This document shows positions 8,203-16,228 of a stretch of DNA of 50,021 nucleotides, piece by piece. The DNA lies in assembly GCA_964345035.1 (NCBI GenBank), contig CAYFPO010000012.1, forward strand, positions 1-50,021, written 5' to 3'. The position numbers were made by a program, and so were the translations under genes. The stretch's first letter is position 1. Each line of letters starts with the position of its first letter. The stretch is from CAYFPO01 sp964345035 (lineage in GTDB: Bacteria; Fidelibacterota; Marinisomatia; SCGC-AAA003-L08; GCA-002704045). The notes under the pieces were generated by a model. The model had not been told where the DNA came from, ran no database searches, and saw nothing but the letters and a program-made list of their open reading frames with translations.

Positions 8203-8703
8203 ATGGCATATATGGAATTCTGTTCAAATTGTGGTAATAAAAATCATCACGGCTGGAAGGAAGGGAATCTTAGATATTACTGTGAAAATTGTGGTATTGT
8301 ACATTATGAAAATCCGAAACCTACTGCAACCCTGGTCTGCCCGAAATATAATGATATTTTACTGGTAAAACGCGCTTATCAACCAGGAAAAGGACTCTGG
8401 GGTTTACCAGGCGGGTTTATAGAACTCAATGAAACACCCGTTATTGCAGCGGAAAGGGAATTACTTGAAGAAACGGGTCTCGTAGGAAAATTCAGTAGAT
8501 TTATTGGACATTGTTCTCATTTTGGATCAATGTTTGGTGATGTTCTTTTATTGGGATTAGAAATGAAGATTGATGATTTTACTAATCTTACTCCGATGGA
8601 TGATGCTGAAGAGGCAGAATTTTTCCCGTTGAATGATCTACCTTCATTAGCATTTGATTGCCATACAAAAATTGTGGAAATGTATAAACAACAACTGGTA
8701 TAG
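8203..8703 (+). CDS. Nudix hydrolase with N-terminal zinc ribbon
   Basis: About 166 residues. An N-terminal zinc ribbon is formed by CSNCG and CENCG, followed by a Nudix fold with a full Nudix box: GGFIELNE, then RELLEETGL. This architecture occurs in NADH-pyrophosphatase-like and ADP-ribose-type hydrolases; the exact nucleotide substrate is not readable. ATG 8203 or 8212 are both possible starts, with the zinc ribbon beginning right after; a TTG at 8197 is less likely. No strong ribosome site is visible. It is divergent from the kinase gene and two bases upstream of the AroQ-like gene, implying a two-gene transcript. Confidence 0.92.
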   Translation: MAYMEFCSNCGNKNHHGWKEGNLRYYCENCGIVHYENPKPTATLVCPKYNDILLVKRAYQPGKGLWGLPGGFIELNETPVIAAERELLEETGLVGKFSRFIGHCSHFGSMFGDVLLLGLEMKIDDFTNLTPMDDAEEAEFFPLNDLPSLAFDCHTKIVEMYKQQLV

Positions 8704-8705
8704 AA

Positions 8706-9110
8706 ATGAAAATATTAATTCTTCACGGACCAAATATGAATTTGCTGGGATTGAGGTCGGCAAAATTGGGTACCAATATTACATTGGATAAAGTTAATCG
8801 TTCACTGAGAAAGGAAATGAAAAATTCTGATGTGGAATTAAAGATTTTTCAAACCAATGATGAATCAAAAGCAGTTTCATTTCTCAACCGTAATCGGAAT
8901 AAAGCACATGGATTGATTTTCTCCCCGGGGGTTTGGAGCCATTCCGGGTATATGATACAGGAAGTGCTTAACCTTATTGATCTTCCATTTGTGACTGTTC
9001 ACTTCGGTAAAACGGATGGTATGATCCTGACTCCAAAAAAAATAATTGTAAATAAAAATCCAGTAGTAGCGTATTTGGATGGATTAAAGGAATTATTGAA
9101 TTGTTGTTAA
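8706..9110 (+). CDS. AroQ-like protein (type II dehydroquinase fold) with degraded active site
   Basis: A 134-residue protein of normal length for type II 3-dehydroquinate dehydratase. It has the family opening ILHGPNMNLLG and a SPGVWSHS segment equivalent to the usual NPGAYTHT. By eye against typical sequences it keeps the first Asn (residue 10), Arg17, His79 and His99. It lacks the catalytic loop Tyr (Gly22 here), the substrate Asn (Ser73), the Glu of EVH (Thr97) and the later Arg residues. It is therefore unlikely to be a normal shikimate-pathway enzyme: a repurposed or inactive paralog is more probable. It follows the Nudix gene by two bases, and its 3' end overlaps the convergent PorQ-like gene by 18 bases. 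Confidence 0.75.
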   Translation: MKILILHGPNMNLLGLRSAKLGTNITLDKVNRSLRKEMKNSDVELKIFQTNDESKAVSFLNRNRNKAHGLIFSPGVWSHSGYMIQEVLNLIDLPFVTVHFGKTDGMILTPKKIIVNKNPVVAYLDGLKELLNCC

Positions 9111-9983
9111 TTCCTTCCACCCAACGGTCAATCCAGTAATTACTCCTGCTGGTCCCAGATTTTGCACACTGCCGTCAATTTGTATTGATCCAAATTCAAA
9201 TCCTGCACCGATAGCTACACCGCTGAAAAAGTCCGCAGAGAATTCACCGGTAGACAGATCAGTTTTATAACTTCCTGAGCTTATTCTGAAAACCATGTTT
9301 TTCCGGGGATGAAATTCAATTCCACCAATTAACTGTGTATTTCCTTCCAAATAATTGATAATATCAATACTTAAATTTGCAGGTAAATACATCGGTTGGA
9401 AATACAATCCTGTACGTATTGCTGTTGGGAAAGATTCCGGAGTGTCTCCATAATATTCCAATTGTGTGCCAAAGTGGGTAAGTGTTGCACCCACCCCCAG
9501 TCGATTATCCATCAACCGAATCCGAATTCCAACATTACTAAAAATCCCGGAGGATTTTGATTCTGCTATTCGGCTGTTTATATAACCTCCCATTATTCCT
9601 ATGGAGATTACATTTTTTATAGTTGATTTATAGCCCAATTCTAAAATGATATCTTTTGCCGTGGAGGTTTCTTCATTTGCACCATCAATGAATTCTCCAT
9701 AATCAGCAGTTTTAATTCTCCCAAATATTACACTGGTTATCATATTGGTAATGAAGGAGAGTTCATAATTATGAATATCAGCTGGAAAATTGATATTGCT
9801 GAATCGGATGCCCGAAGATTCTGTTCTGACAGTCGCAGGATTTACGGATAAATATTCCGATGGGGAAGCGGAAGTGCCATTGGTTAATGCCAGTGAGCGG
9901 GCATCCACTGGTTGCTCGAGAAAATGAAAAGTGGTCTGGGAAAAAATACATTCCAGAAAAATTAAGAAAACTATGTTCTTCAT
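9093..9983 (-). CDS. PorQ/PorV-like outer-membrane beta-barrel protein
   Basis: A 296-residue exported protein. A signal peptide (about residues 1-15, FLIFLECIFSQ) is followed by the PorQ-type opening FHFLEQPVDARSLAL and NPAT near 53, then alternating amphipathic strands typical of a beta-barrel with an aromatic-rich C-terminus. PorQ and PorV are barrel components associated with type IX secretion in Bacteroidetes; related barrels occur widely in FCB bacteria. No other secretion gene is nearby. Its ATG overlaps the putative endonuclease stop by four bases, making it the last gene of the priA operon. Confidence 0.7.
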   Translation of the reverse strand: MKNIVFLIFLECIFSQTTFHFLEQPVDARSLALTNGTSASPSEYLSVNPATVRTESSGIRFSNINFPADIHNYELSFITNMITSVIFGRIKTADYGEFIDGANEETSTAKDIILELGYKSTIKNVISIGIMGGYINSRIAESKSSGIFSNVGIRIRLMDNRLGVGATLTHFGTQLEYYGDTPESFPTAIRTGLYFQPMYLPANLSIDIINYLEGNTQLIGGIEFHPRKNMVFRISSGSYKTDLSTGEFSADFFSGVAIGAGFEFGSIQIDGSVQNLGPAGVITGLTVGWKELTTIQ

Positions 9984-10612
9984 TTCACTGCCCAGATGAT
10001 ATCCGACACTACACCTTTATGGTTACCAATTGAATATCGTGGTATGTTTTCTACTTTAACAGATTCAATATATCTGTGAATCAATTCGTTCAACCAGCAG
10101 ATTTCAGATTTCAGTTTCCAGTGTTTTTTATCTTCAGAATACATCACAATAAACAGCCGGTTTTTGTAATGTTCTCTTTGTTCTGTGCTTTGGTGCAGAT
10201 ACAGCCATTTTACGAGGGACTCCGGGTTAGTTTTTGCCGATGAAAGTGAATTTTTATATCCGTTGGGGAAAACCGTGGTTTTATGATCAAAACGGATTCC
10301 CTGAATTTTAAAATCAGCTCGAAAATCCCGCATATTGCGTATGGGCTGCACATTTGGGAGAAGATTGAAAATAGTCTCCACGGCATCTGCGGACCAGAAA
10401 TTATACCACCGATTCAACCCATAATTGAAAAGGTGTTCTTTGTTTTGTCTCTTTTTCAGTTTTTGTTTCATCACTTCAATTAATTCATCATAATAAAATA
10501 CATCATATACAAATCGTGTTGCGTTGTCATCTCTGTTATTCTGTTTTTGTCCCCATTTATAAGGAAATTCCCAACGTTTTTTCAGTTCTTTTTCCCGTTC
10601 TTCCAGCGTCAT
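9980..10612 (-). CDS. Putative type II restriction endonuclease (PD-(D/E)xK-like)
   Basis: A 210-residue soluble protein I infer to be the endonuclease partner of the adjacent methyltransferase. ADFKIQGIRFDHKT (residues 99-112) fits a PD-(D/E)xK core: Asp100 on one strand, then Asp109-x-Lys111. GLNRWYNFWSADAVE (65-79) looks like a conserved family block. I cannot name a characterised relative or recognition site. Its ATG overlaps the methyltransferase stop by four bases, and its own stop overlaps the PorQ-like start by four. Function rests on pairing plus the motif; another nuclease role is possible. Confidence 0.65.
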   Translation of the reverse strand: MTLEEREKELKKRWEFPYKWGQKQNNRDDNATRFVYDVFYYDELIEVMKQKLKKRQNKEHLFNYGLNRWYNFWSADAVETIFNLLPNVQPIRNMRDFRADFKIQGIRFDHKTTVFPNGYKNSLSSAKTNPESLVKWLYLHQSTEQREHYKNRLFIVMYSEDKKHWKLKSEICWLNELIHRYIESVKVENIPRYSIGNHKGVVSDIIWAVK

Positions 10613-11622
10613 TTTTTTTGCAAGATGAAAATATATTCATGTTTAAAGACATAAAATCCACCAGATAAAGCTCTATACCTCCAAAGTTCATTCTGTTTTC
10701 TTTTACCTTGTGTGCGGTCAATATTTTTCACAACTATACTTTTCAAAGTTAATCCGCATTGAGCTGCCAATTCCATGGATTTGAATCCCAGTGGTATCCA
10801 TTCTCCTTTTTCATATTTATCCCCAATTACAATCACCAGATACCGTTCGGTTTCCAGAATTTTTACAGATTTTTCCACAACTGTCTGGAAATCTCTCAAA
10901 AAGTGATCCACATTTTCTGAATTGGAGAGATCATTTCTATCATCACTGAATTTTATGATATCATAATAAGGCGGGTGCAGTATCACCAGTTGCACTTTAT
11001 CAATACCAAATTTTTTCAAAATATTTTGATAATCCATGGTTGTACTATTACCGCAAACAACATCGGCAACCACTGTTGAATTTTTCTTTTCTGATTTTAT
11101 TAGGTTTTGTGATGTCTCAACAACTTTTTTTTGAAGCTCAATTCCAATCCCATTGCGTTTTAATCTTTGCGACTCAATCAATGTGGTGCCACTGCCCGAA
11201 AAACAATCCAACACCCATTCACCTTCTTTTGTATAGCGCTGAATCATCTGTCGGGGAATCTGTGGAATAAAATTTCCCCAGTAACCTGCAGTATGTACTC
11301 CAGAACCATCCCGTCCATCAATCTGCCAAAGACTGTCAGTAATAATGTTTTCGTATTCTTTCCATCGATTGAGATTGATGTCGTTGATTGTTGAAGTTTT
11401 TACTTCAGATAAGCTTTTCTCCAATCGATTCAGATAATACTGTGCCCTCTCTAACGTCCGGGATTTTTCTATTTGTATCAACTGATCCAGAAGATAGGGC
11501 ATTGTGTCACTTTCCATAGCTCCATTTTGGGATAACTCTTTAATCAAATTAGAGACAGATTGTTTTACCGATTTGATATCCGGCAATTTTGATATTTGTT
11601 TTAGTTTTTTTCTAATATTCAA
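10609..11622 (-). CDS. DNA methyltransferase (amino-methylating, HPPY motif)
   Basis: A 337-residue SAM-dependent DNA methyltransferase. Motif I is DCFSGSGTT (residues 139-147) followed by GIGIELQ. Motif IV is LHPPYYD (215-221), with His where most N6A/N4C enzymes have Asp, Ser or Asn. Motif I precedes motif IV, unlike the beta-class order. The N-terminal GYWGNFIPQIPRQMI (113-127) resembles the segment preceding motif I in type II enzymes. The first 80 residues look like a helical extension. It starts at a TTG two bases after the metallopeptidase stop. The pair with the next gene is best read as a type II restriction-modification system; target base and sequence unknown. Confidence 0.88.
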   Translation of the reverse strand: MNIRKKLKQISKLPDIKSVKQSVSNLIKELSQNGAMESDTMPYLLDQLIQIEKSRTLERAQYYLNRLEKSLSEVKTSTINDINLNRWKEYENIITDSLWQIDGRDGSGVHTAGYWGNFIPQIPRQMIQRYTKEGEWVLDCFSGSGTTLIESQRLKRNGIGIELQKKVVETSQNLIKSEKKNSTVVADVVCGNSTTMDYQNILKKFGIDKVQLVILHPPYYDIIKFSDDRNDLSNSENVDHFLRDFQTVVEKSVKILETERYLVIVIGDKYEKGEWIPLGFKSMELAAQCGLTLKSIVVKNIDRTQGKRKQNELWRYRALSGGFYVFKHEYIFILQKK

Positions 11623-11624
11623 TT

Positions 11625-12554
11625 TTACAGGGAATTATTTCCATCTTTATTATTATTATTCAAATCTTCCAGGGCTTCCTCAATTTCCCATTTTTTCAGT
11701 ATTTTTTTACTCCGTCTGTGTTTCATCCAAAATCCAATTATCAGAATTACCGGCAAGAGTATAAATGCCAGGTTGCGGGTTTTGAGTAAAAACATCCACC
11801 TGTATTGACTGCTCAGGTAATTCTCATAATTTTCCTGAAAATCTATTTCATCATGGTTTGTAAGTGAATTAAAACTTTCCCAGAAATCACCACCTTGTTT
11901 CAGTAAATTCAGTTGATCGTAAATAATTTGACCACCATAGTAATATTCCAGAGCATTCACTGCTGCTGCTGCCTGCCCATACGCCAGTTTGATTTGCCCT
12001 TTTGGTTTGGTACTGAAATTATAAAGCCCTGGTAATGGAATTGTATTGTCCTGCCAGAGTGCTTTTGAAATTGCAATTTTATGCAGAAGTGAAAATTCTC
12101 CTGATGACCGCATTGCCATGCCTTCCATAAACCAGGAAGGTACAGATTTTTTTCCCAGTAAGCGGTGTAAATAGAGATGATTCAATTCGTGTACGATCAC
12201 TTTTTCTAAACGACTATAAGATATTTTTGATACATTGGGTGCTTGTATAACAATGCGGTTTTTGTGCTTTAATGCTACCGCAATTCCCCATTCCGGTGCT
12301 GACTTTGCTAATTTATGAAATTCTTTTTTCGTTCTTGGCATAAAAACATCAAATGGTCTCACGGTTACTAAGCCAAATTCCTCAACAAGTTTTTCAGCTT
12401 CAGATTGTATTAAATTTTTAATTTCTTCAGTATTCATTACATCACCGCCGTATATCTCCAAACGACACAATCCTAGTGATGTATTAAATTCCTGTGTAAT
12501 AGACAAAGAAATACAGATACACACCAATATTATTAATTTTCTTCTCAATTTCAT
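11625..12554 (-). CDS. Exported, membrane-anchored metallopeptidase (peptidase MA-like)
   Basis: A 309-residue protein with an N-terminal signal (about 1-20), a zinc-protease core and a C-terminal anchor. HELNH (122-126) supplies two zinc ligands and PSWFMEGMA (139-147) carries the downstream Glu, the gluzincin arrangement of the peptidase MA-like family (PF13485). A hydrophobic helix (about 261-277) is followed by basic residues and an Asn-rich tail, so the protease domain should face the periplasm. No substrate can be assigned. Its ATG overlaps the priA stop by four bases. Confidence 0.85.
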   Translation of the reverse strand: MKLRRKLIILVCICISLSITQEFNTSLGLCRLEIYGGDVMNTEEIKNLIQSEAEKLVEEFGLVTVRPFDVFMPRTKKEFHKLAKSAPEWGIAVALKHKNRIVIQAPNVSKISYSRLEKVIVHELNHLYLHRLLGKKSVPSWFMEGMAMRSSGEFSLLHKIAISKALWQDNTIPLPGLYNFSTKPKGQIKLAYGQAAAAVNALEYYYGGQIIYDQLNLLKQGGDFWESFNSLTNHDEIDFQENYENYLSSQYRWMFLLKTRNLAFILLPVILIIGFWMKHRRSKKILKKWEIEEALEDLNNNNKDGNNSL

Positions 12555-14767
12555 AACATTGTCACAGGGTCCATATCCACTTGAACTTTTACACCCCGGG
12601 TTTTCTTTTCCAGTATTTCCAATCCCAGTTTAATTTGAAAATGATTATGAAATGAAAACGGCATGTCAATTTCTATTTTTACTACGATATGATAACGCCA
12701 TAGACCCTGTAGTCTTTCCAGGGGAGCAGGGGACGGTCCAAGAGTTTCAAAATTCCCTGAACGTAGAATATCGCCCATTTGTATTGAAAGCTCTTCTACG
12801 GCTGGTTTTTTCTTTCCGGTGAGGACTATCCGGGCAATTCTGGAAAATGGAGGATAGCAAAGTTCATTTCTCTCAGCGAGTGAAATATTATAAAACTTTT
12901 TTGTATCCAACCGTGCTGCAGCCTGAACATAAATATCCTGGGGATTATATGTCTGAATGATGGCTTTACCCTGTTTTTCCCGCCTCCCGGATCTGCCAGC
13001 AACCTGATACACCAATTGGAATACCCTTTCACCTGATCTAAAATCGGGAAGAAACAGTCCTACGTCAGCATTTACCACACCAACCAGTGTTACATTTTCA
13101 AAATCCAGACCTTTGGCTATCATCTGTGTTCCCAGCAAAATATCTGCTTTATGATCGCCGAATTTTTTCAATATTCGGTAATGTGCACCTCTGGTTCTGG
13201 AAGTATCCATATCCATGCGGATTATTCTGGCTTTAGGAATGAGAAATTGCAGTTCATCTTCAATCTTCTGTGTACCAGTGCCGGTGAATTCAATTTCAGG
13301 GGTGTTGCAATCCGGACAGGATGACATTGTAGGTGTTGAAAAATTGCAGTAATGGCATAGCATGTGATTTCCGACCTTATGGTACGTTAAAGTCACTGAA
13401 CATTGATGGCATTCATACACCCAGCCGCATTCTCTACATCGTTGGATGAATGAAAATCCGCGTCTATTCTGTAAAACGATTGCCTGTTCCTTCCTGCTTA
13501 TACAGGCATCCAATTCATTAATAAGTTCTGTGGAAAAAGTTTGTGTAAAATCCTGTGTCTGTTTATGTTCAACCTTCATATCCACCAGTTTGACCGCTGG
13601 ATATTGAGATTGTCCATATCTTTTTTTTAGTTCCAACAAAGTGAATCTCTTTTTTATTCCATTAAGATAAGACTCTACGCTTGGGGTTGCACTGGTAAGC
13701 AAGGTAACGGCATTGGCATTTTTGGCACGGACAAGAGCAACATCTCTGGCATGATACCGTGGTGCGGGATGTTCTTGTTTAAATGAAGGTTCCTGTTCTT
13801 CATCTACAACAATCAATCCAAGGTTTTCCAATGGAAGAAATACAGCACTTCTTGCACCCACTACAACAGAATATTTACCACGCTTTAACTGCTGCCATGT
13901 CCAACCTTTTTCTGCCCTCGTTAATTTACTATGCCAAAGAGCTACCCTTTCACCAAAAATATGGCGAAACCGTTGTGCCACTGCAGGTGTCAATGCAATT
14001 TCCGGTACCAATACAATCACTGTTTTTCCACCATTAACTGTGGCTTCAGCTAATTTTAAATAGACCTCTGTTTTCCCGCACCCTGTTACTCCTTTTAACA
14101 GGAATGGTGAGAATTTTTCAGACTGTAGACCTCTCTCCATTTGTTGAAATACAGAATCTTGCTCAGAATTTAATGTTATATCCGGAAATTGGACGGGATT
14201 CATAATATCAAAAGGGTCGGTAATTCGTGATTTTTTTGTCAAATGAACAAATCCCATATCTGATAATTTCAGACATATAGAGTTTACTGAAGATGCCAGG
14301 GATTTCAAAGAAGATACACTCACTTTTTCATTCACCATGGATAATGCATCTAAAATTCGTTTTTGTGCAGGTGCTCTCTTATCCCAATTTTTGAGTGCTG
14401 ACAGTCCCTCAGTTGTAATAGAAACAAACAACAATTCGGGTGGTTTGTATGATTTGTTGAAACTCAATGGTATGGCAGATTTCATTACCTGACCGAGTGG
14501 GGTGAGATAATACCGGCTCATCCATTCCAGTGTTTTCCAAAGCTCTTCCGGAATGTGTAGATGTTTTTCATGAATCCCGGTAAGTGGTAAAATTTTCCCG
14601 GTAAATTTGGATTCTTTGTTTATTTTTTCAACATACCCGATCATTTTCCGTTTACCAAAAGGCGCACGAACACAGGTTCCGGGGTGGATCTTCTCCTGCA
14701 ATTCTTCCGGAATAGTATATGTAAATGTTTTAAAGCTGGAAACCGGGAATGTTACATGGGCATACAT
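12551..14767 (-). CDS. priA: PriA, replication restart DNA helicase
   Basis: A 738-residue primosomal helicase that reloads the replisome at stalled forks. After the N-terminal DNA-binding domain come Walker A GVTGCGKT (226-233), DEEQ (322-325), and an insert with eight cysteines (444, 447, 453, 456, 471, 474, 484, 487) binding two zincs. Downstream helicase motifs include GTQMIAKGLDF and QVAGRSGR. All catalytic elements are present. First gene of the leftward run priA - metallopeptidase - methyltransferase - endonuclease - PorQ-like. The 133-base gap to rplI upstream probably holds its promoter. Confidence 0.97.
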   Translation of the reverse strand: MYAHVTFPVSSFKTFTYTIPEELQEKIHPGTCVRAPFGKRKMIGYVEKINKESKFTGKILPLTGIHEKHLHIPEELWKTLEWMSRYYLTPLGQVMKSAIPLSFNKSYKPPELLFVSITTEGLSALKNWDKRAPAQKRILDALSMVNEKVSVSSLKSLASSVNSICLKLSDMGFVHLTKKSRITDPFDIMNPVQFPDITLNSEQDSVFQQMERGLQSEKFSPFLLKGVTGCGKTEVYLKLAEATVNGGKTVIVLVPEIALTPAVAQRFRHIFGERVALWHSKLTRAEKGWTWQQLKRGKYSVVVGARSAVFLPLENLGLIVVDEEQEPSFKQEHPAPRYHARDVALVRAKNANAVTLLTSATPSVESYLNGIKKRFTLLELKKRYGQSQYPAVKLVDMKVEHKQTQDFTQTFSTELINELDACISRKEQAIVLQNRRGFSFIQRCRECGWVYECHQCSVTLTYHKVGNHMLCHYCNFSTPTMSSCPDCNTPEIEFTGTGTQKIEDELQFLIPKARIIRMDMDTSRTRGAHYRILKKFGDHKADILLGTQMIAKGLDFENVTLVGVVNADVGLFLPDFRSGERVFQLVYQVAGRSGRREKQGKAIIQTYNPQDIYVQAAARLDTKKFYNISLAERNELCYPPFSRIARIVLTGKKKPAVEELSIQMGDILRSGNFETLGPSPAPLERLQGLWRYHIVVKIEIDMPFSFHNHFQIKLGLEILEKKTRGVKVQVDMDPVTML

Positions 14768-14900
14768 ACATGATAATTTACTTCACTATTGGGATATAGT
14801 TAAAGTGTCCATTATAATGGATTTGAAATGAATCATATAGGTGAAATTGTAATGACTGGTGTGAAATTACAGAAAATTATGGTGAGAAAGCTGTAATAAT

Positions 14901-15347
14901 TTAGGATTCCGCCTGAACTTTCAGTTTAATCCTGCCTTCTATTCCATGTCCCAGTTTCACATGTACAAAATGATTCCCTACATGTTTAATGGGCTCAGGA
15001 AGATCTACTTCTTTTTTATCCACAGTATATCCTTTACTGGCGATTGCATCTGCAATCATTTGAGAAGTTACAGAACCGAATAGTTTTTCATCCTCTCCGG
15101 CTTTGAGAGTAAATTTAATTGTCAGCTTATTTAACCGTTCAGCAAGCGCATTCATATTTTCACGCTTCTTCGCATCACGAATTTCTCTTTTTTCTGCCAA
15201 TGCCTTTGCAGCAGTTATATTCTTTTCCGTAGCAATTACCGCTATTTTCTTTGGGAACAGATAATTTCTGGCATAACCGTCTTTCACATTAACAATTTCA
15301 CCTGATTTACCCAACGTGTTAAAATCTTTATTCAATAAAATTTTCAT
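14901..15347 (-). CDS. rplI: Ribosomal protein bL9
   Basis: A 148-residue large-subunit protein with the conserved N-terminal rRNA-binding domain (MKILLNKDFNTLGKSGEIV, then VKDGYARNYLFPK), the long connecting helix (about 45-75) and the C-terminal domain with KLFGSVT. Length is normal. It is last in the leftward bS6 - bS18 - bL9 group and 14 bases after rpsR. On the minus strand a 7-bp ATTACAG/CTGTAAT stem lies about 20 bases past its stop, but its U-tract is poor. Confidence 0.97.
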   Translation of the reverse strand: MKILLNKDFNTLGKSGEIVNVKDGYARNYLFPKKIAVIATEKNITAAKALAEKREIRDAKKRENMNALAERLNKLTIKFTLKAGEDEKLFGSVTSQMIADAIASKGYTVDKKEVDLPEPIKHVGNHFVHVKLGHGIEGRIKLKVQAES

Positions 15348-15361
15348 TATTTTTTCCTCAA

Positions 15362-15589
15362 TTAATTTCTTACATCAACTGTATAAGGCAACAATGCAAT
15401 ATTCCTTGCCTGTTTGATGGCTTTAGAAAGCTGCCTCTGATGTTTTGCACAAATTCCTGTGACATACCCAGGAATTATCTTACCTTGTTCAGTCAGAAAT
15501 TTTCTCAAAGTTTTACTTTCTTTATAGTTGATATCTCTTTCTGGATTTTCACAAAATGTACAAATCCGTCTGTTACTTATAAATGCCAT
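15362..15589 (-). CDS. rpsR: Ribosomal protein bS18 (zinc-ligand form)
   Basis: A 75-residue small-subunit protein that binds next to bS6 on the platform. The core KTLRKFLTEQGKI and the basic C-terminal helix are conserved. It carries cysteines CTFC (10-13) plus GICAKH, suggesting the zinc-binding C+ form. It lies directly between rpsF and rplI, with no ssb between rpsF and rpsR as is found in many bacteria. Confidence 0.97.
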   Translation of the reverse strand: MAFISNRRICTFCENPERDINYKESKTLRKFLTEQGKIIPGYVTGICAKHQRQLSKAIKQARNIALLPYTVDVRN

Positions 15590-15607
15590 TTTTATTCCTT
15601 TCTGTTA

Positions 15608-16207
15608 TTATACTTCAGTATCTTCTGCTTGAGTTGTTTCTTCCTCCGGTGCATCTGATTCTGATTCAGAAGATTCTTCATCTTTATTTTTACCATCTTC
15701 GGAATGGTCAGGTACTTCAACAATTTTCAATTCAGGAATTGATTCTTCTTCACTAATTGCTTCCGGTTCTTCCATCACATTTTCGTCAATTATGTTCGAT
15801 GGTATTTCTTCAGTGACTGTTTCATGTTTTTCTTCCTGTTCTGGTTCTCCTGGGGTGTTTTCTTTTTCACTACCGAGAATTTGTGAATCAATATCCTCCG
15901 CTTGTTCGCGGATTTCATTTTCTTGTATCTTAACAGTCATATGGGCAAGGATATTAGGATTATGTTCCATTTCTACATTGAATGTGCCAATCTGCTGACC
16001 ATCTCCTGAATACTGAACCAATACATAAGTCCCATATTTTTGTTTTTCAATGGGATATGATAGTCGTTTTTTTCCCCAGAATTCTGTACAAAGTGTTGAA
16101 TTATTATCATTTTTTTCAATCTGTTTCTGTACATTTTCTATTGTATCCTTCAACCTGCCTGTTTCCAGGGCAGGATGTACGATGTATAAAGTTTCGTAAA
16201 AATTCAT
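15608..16207 (-). CDS. rpsF: Ribosomal protein bS6 with long acidic C-terminal tail
   Basis: Residues 1-97 form a standard bS6 domain (MNFYETLYIVHPAL; GKKRLSYPIEKQKYGTYV), the partner of bS18 in the 30S platform. About 100 residues follow of low-complexity Glu/Asp/Ser/Pro-rich sequence, doubling normal length. E. coli S6 receives a post-translational poly-Glu tail from RimK; here a comparable acidic tail is gene-encoded. The tail is disordered by composition and its role is unknown. It lies 21 bases downstream of hppA and upstream of rpsR. Confidence 0.95.
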   Translation of the reverse strand: MNFYETLYIVHPALETGRLKDTIENVQKQIEKNDNNSTLCTEFWGKKRLSYPIEKQKYGTYVLVQYSGDGQQIGTFNVEMEHNPNILAHMTVKIQENEIREQAEDIDSQILGSEKENTPGEPEQEEKHETVTEEIPSNIIDENVMEEPEAISEEESIPELKIVEVPDHSEDGKNKDEESSESESDAPEEETTQAEDTEV

Positions 16208-16228
16208 ATTTACTCCTTATAAATTATT

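Noticed and set aside
10980..11035. Methyltransferase motif IV HPPY (instead of D/S/NPPY) as an inactivating change
   Set aside because: I recall THPPY in other active-looking DNA methyltransferases, so it is probably a family variant rather than a dead enzyme.
14860..14900. ATTACAG/CTGTAAT stem after rplI as terminator
   Set aside because: The stem is short with a long loop and no U-tract, so I do not annotate it.
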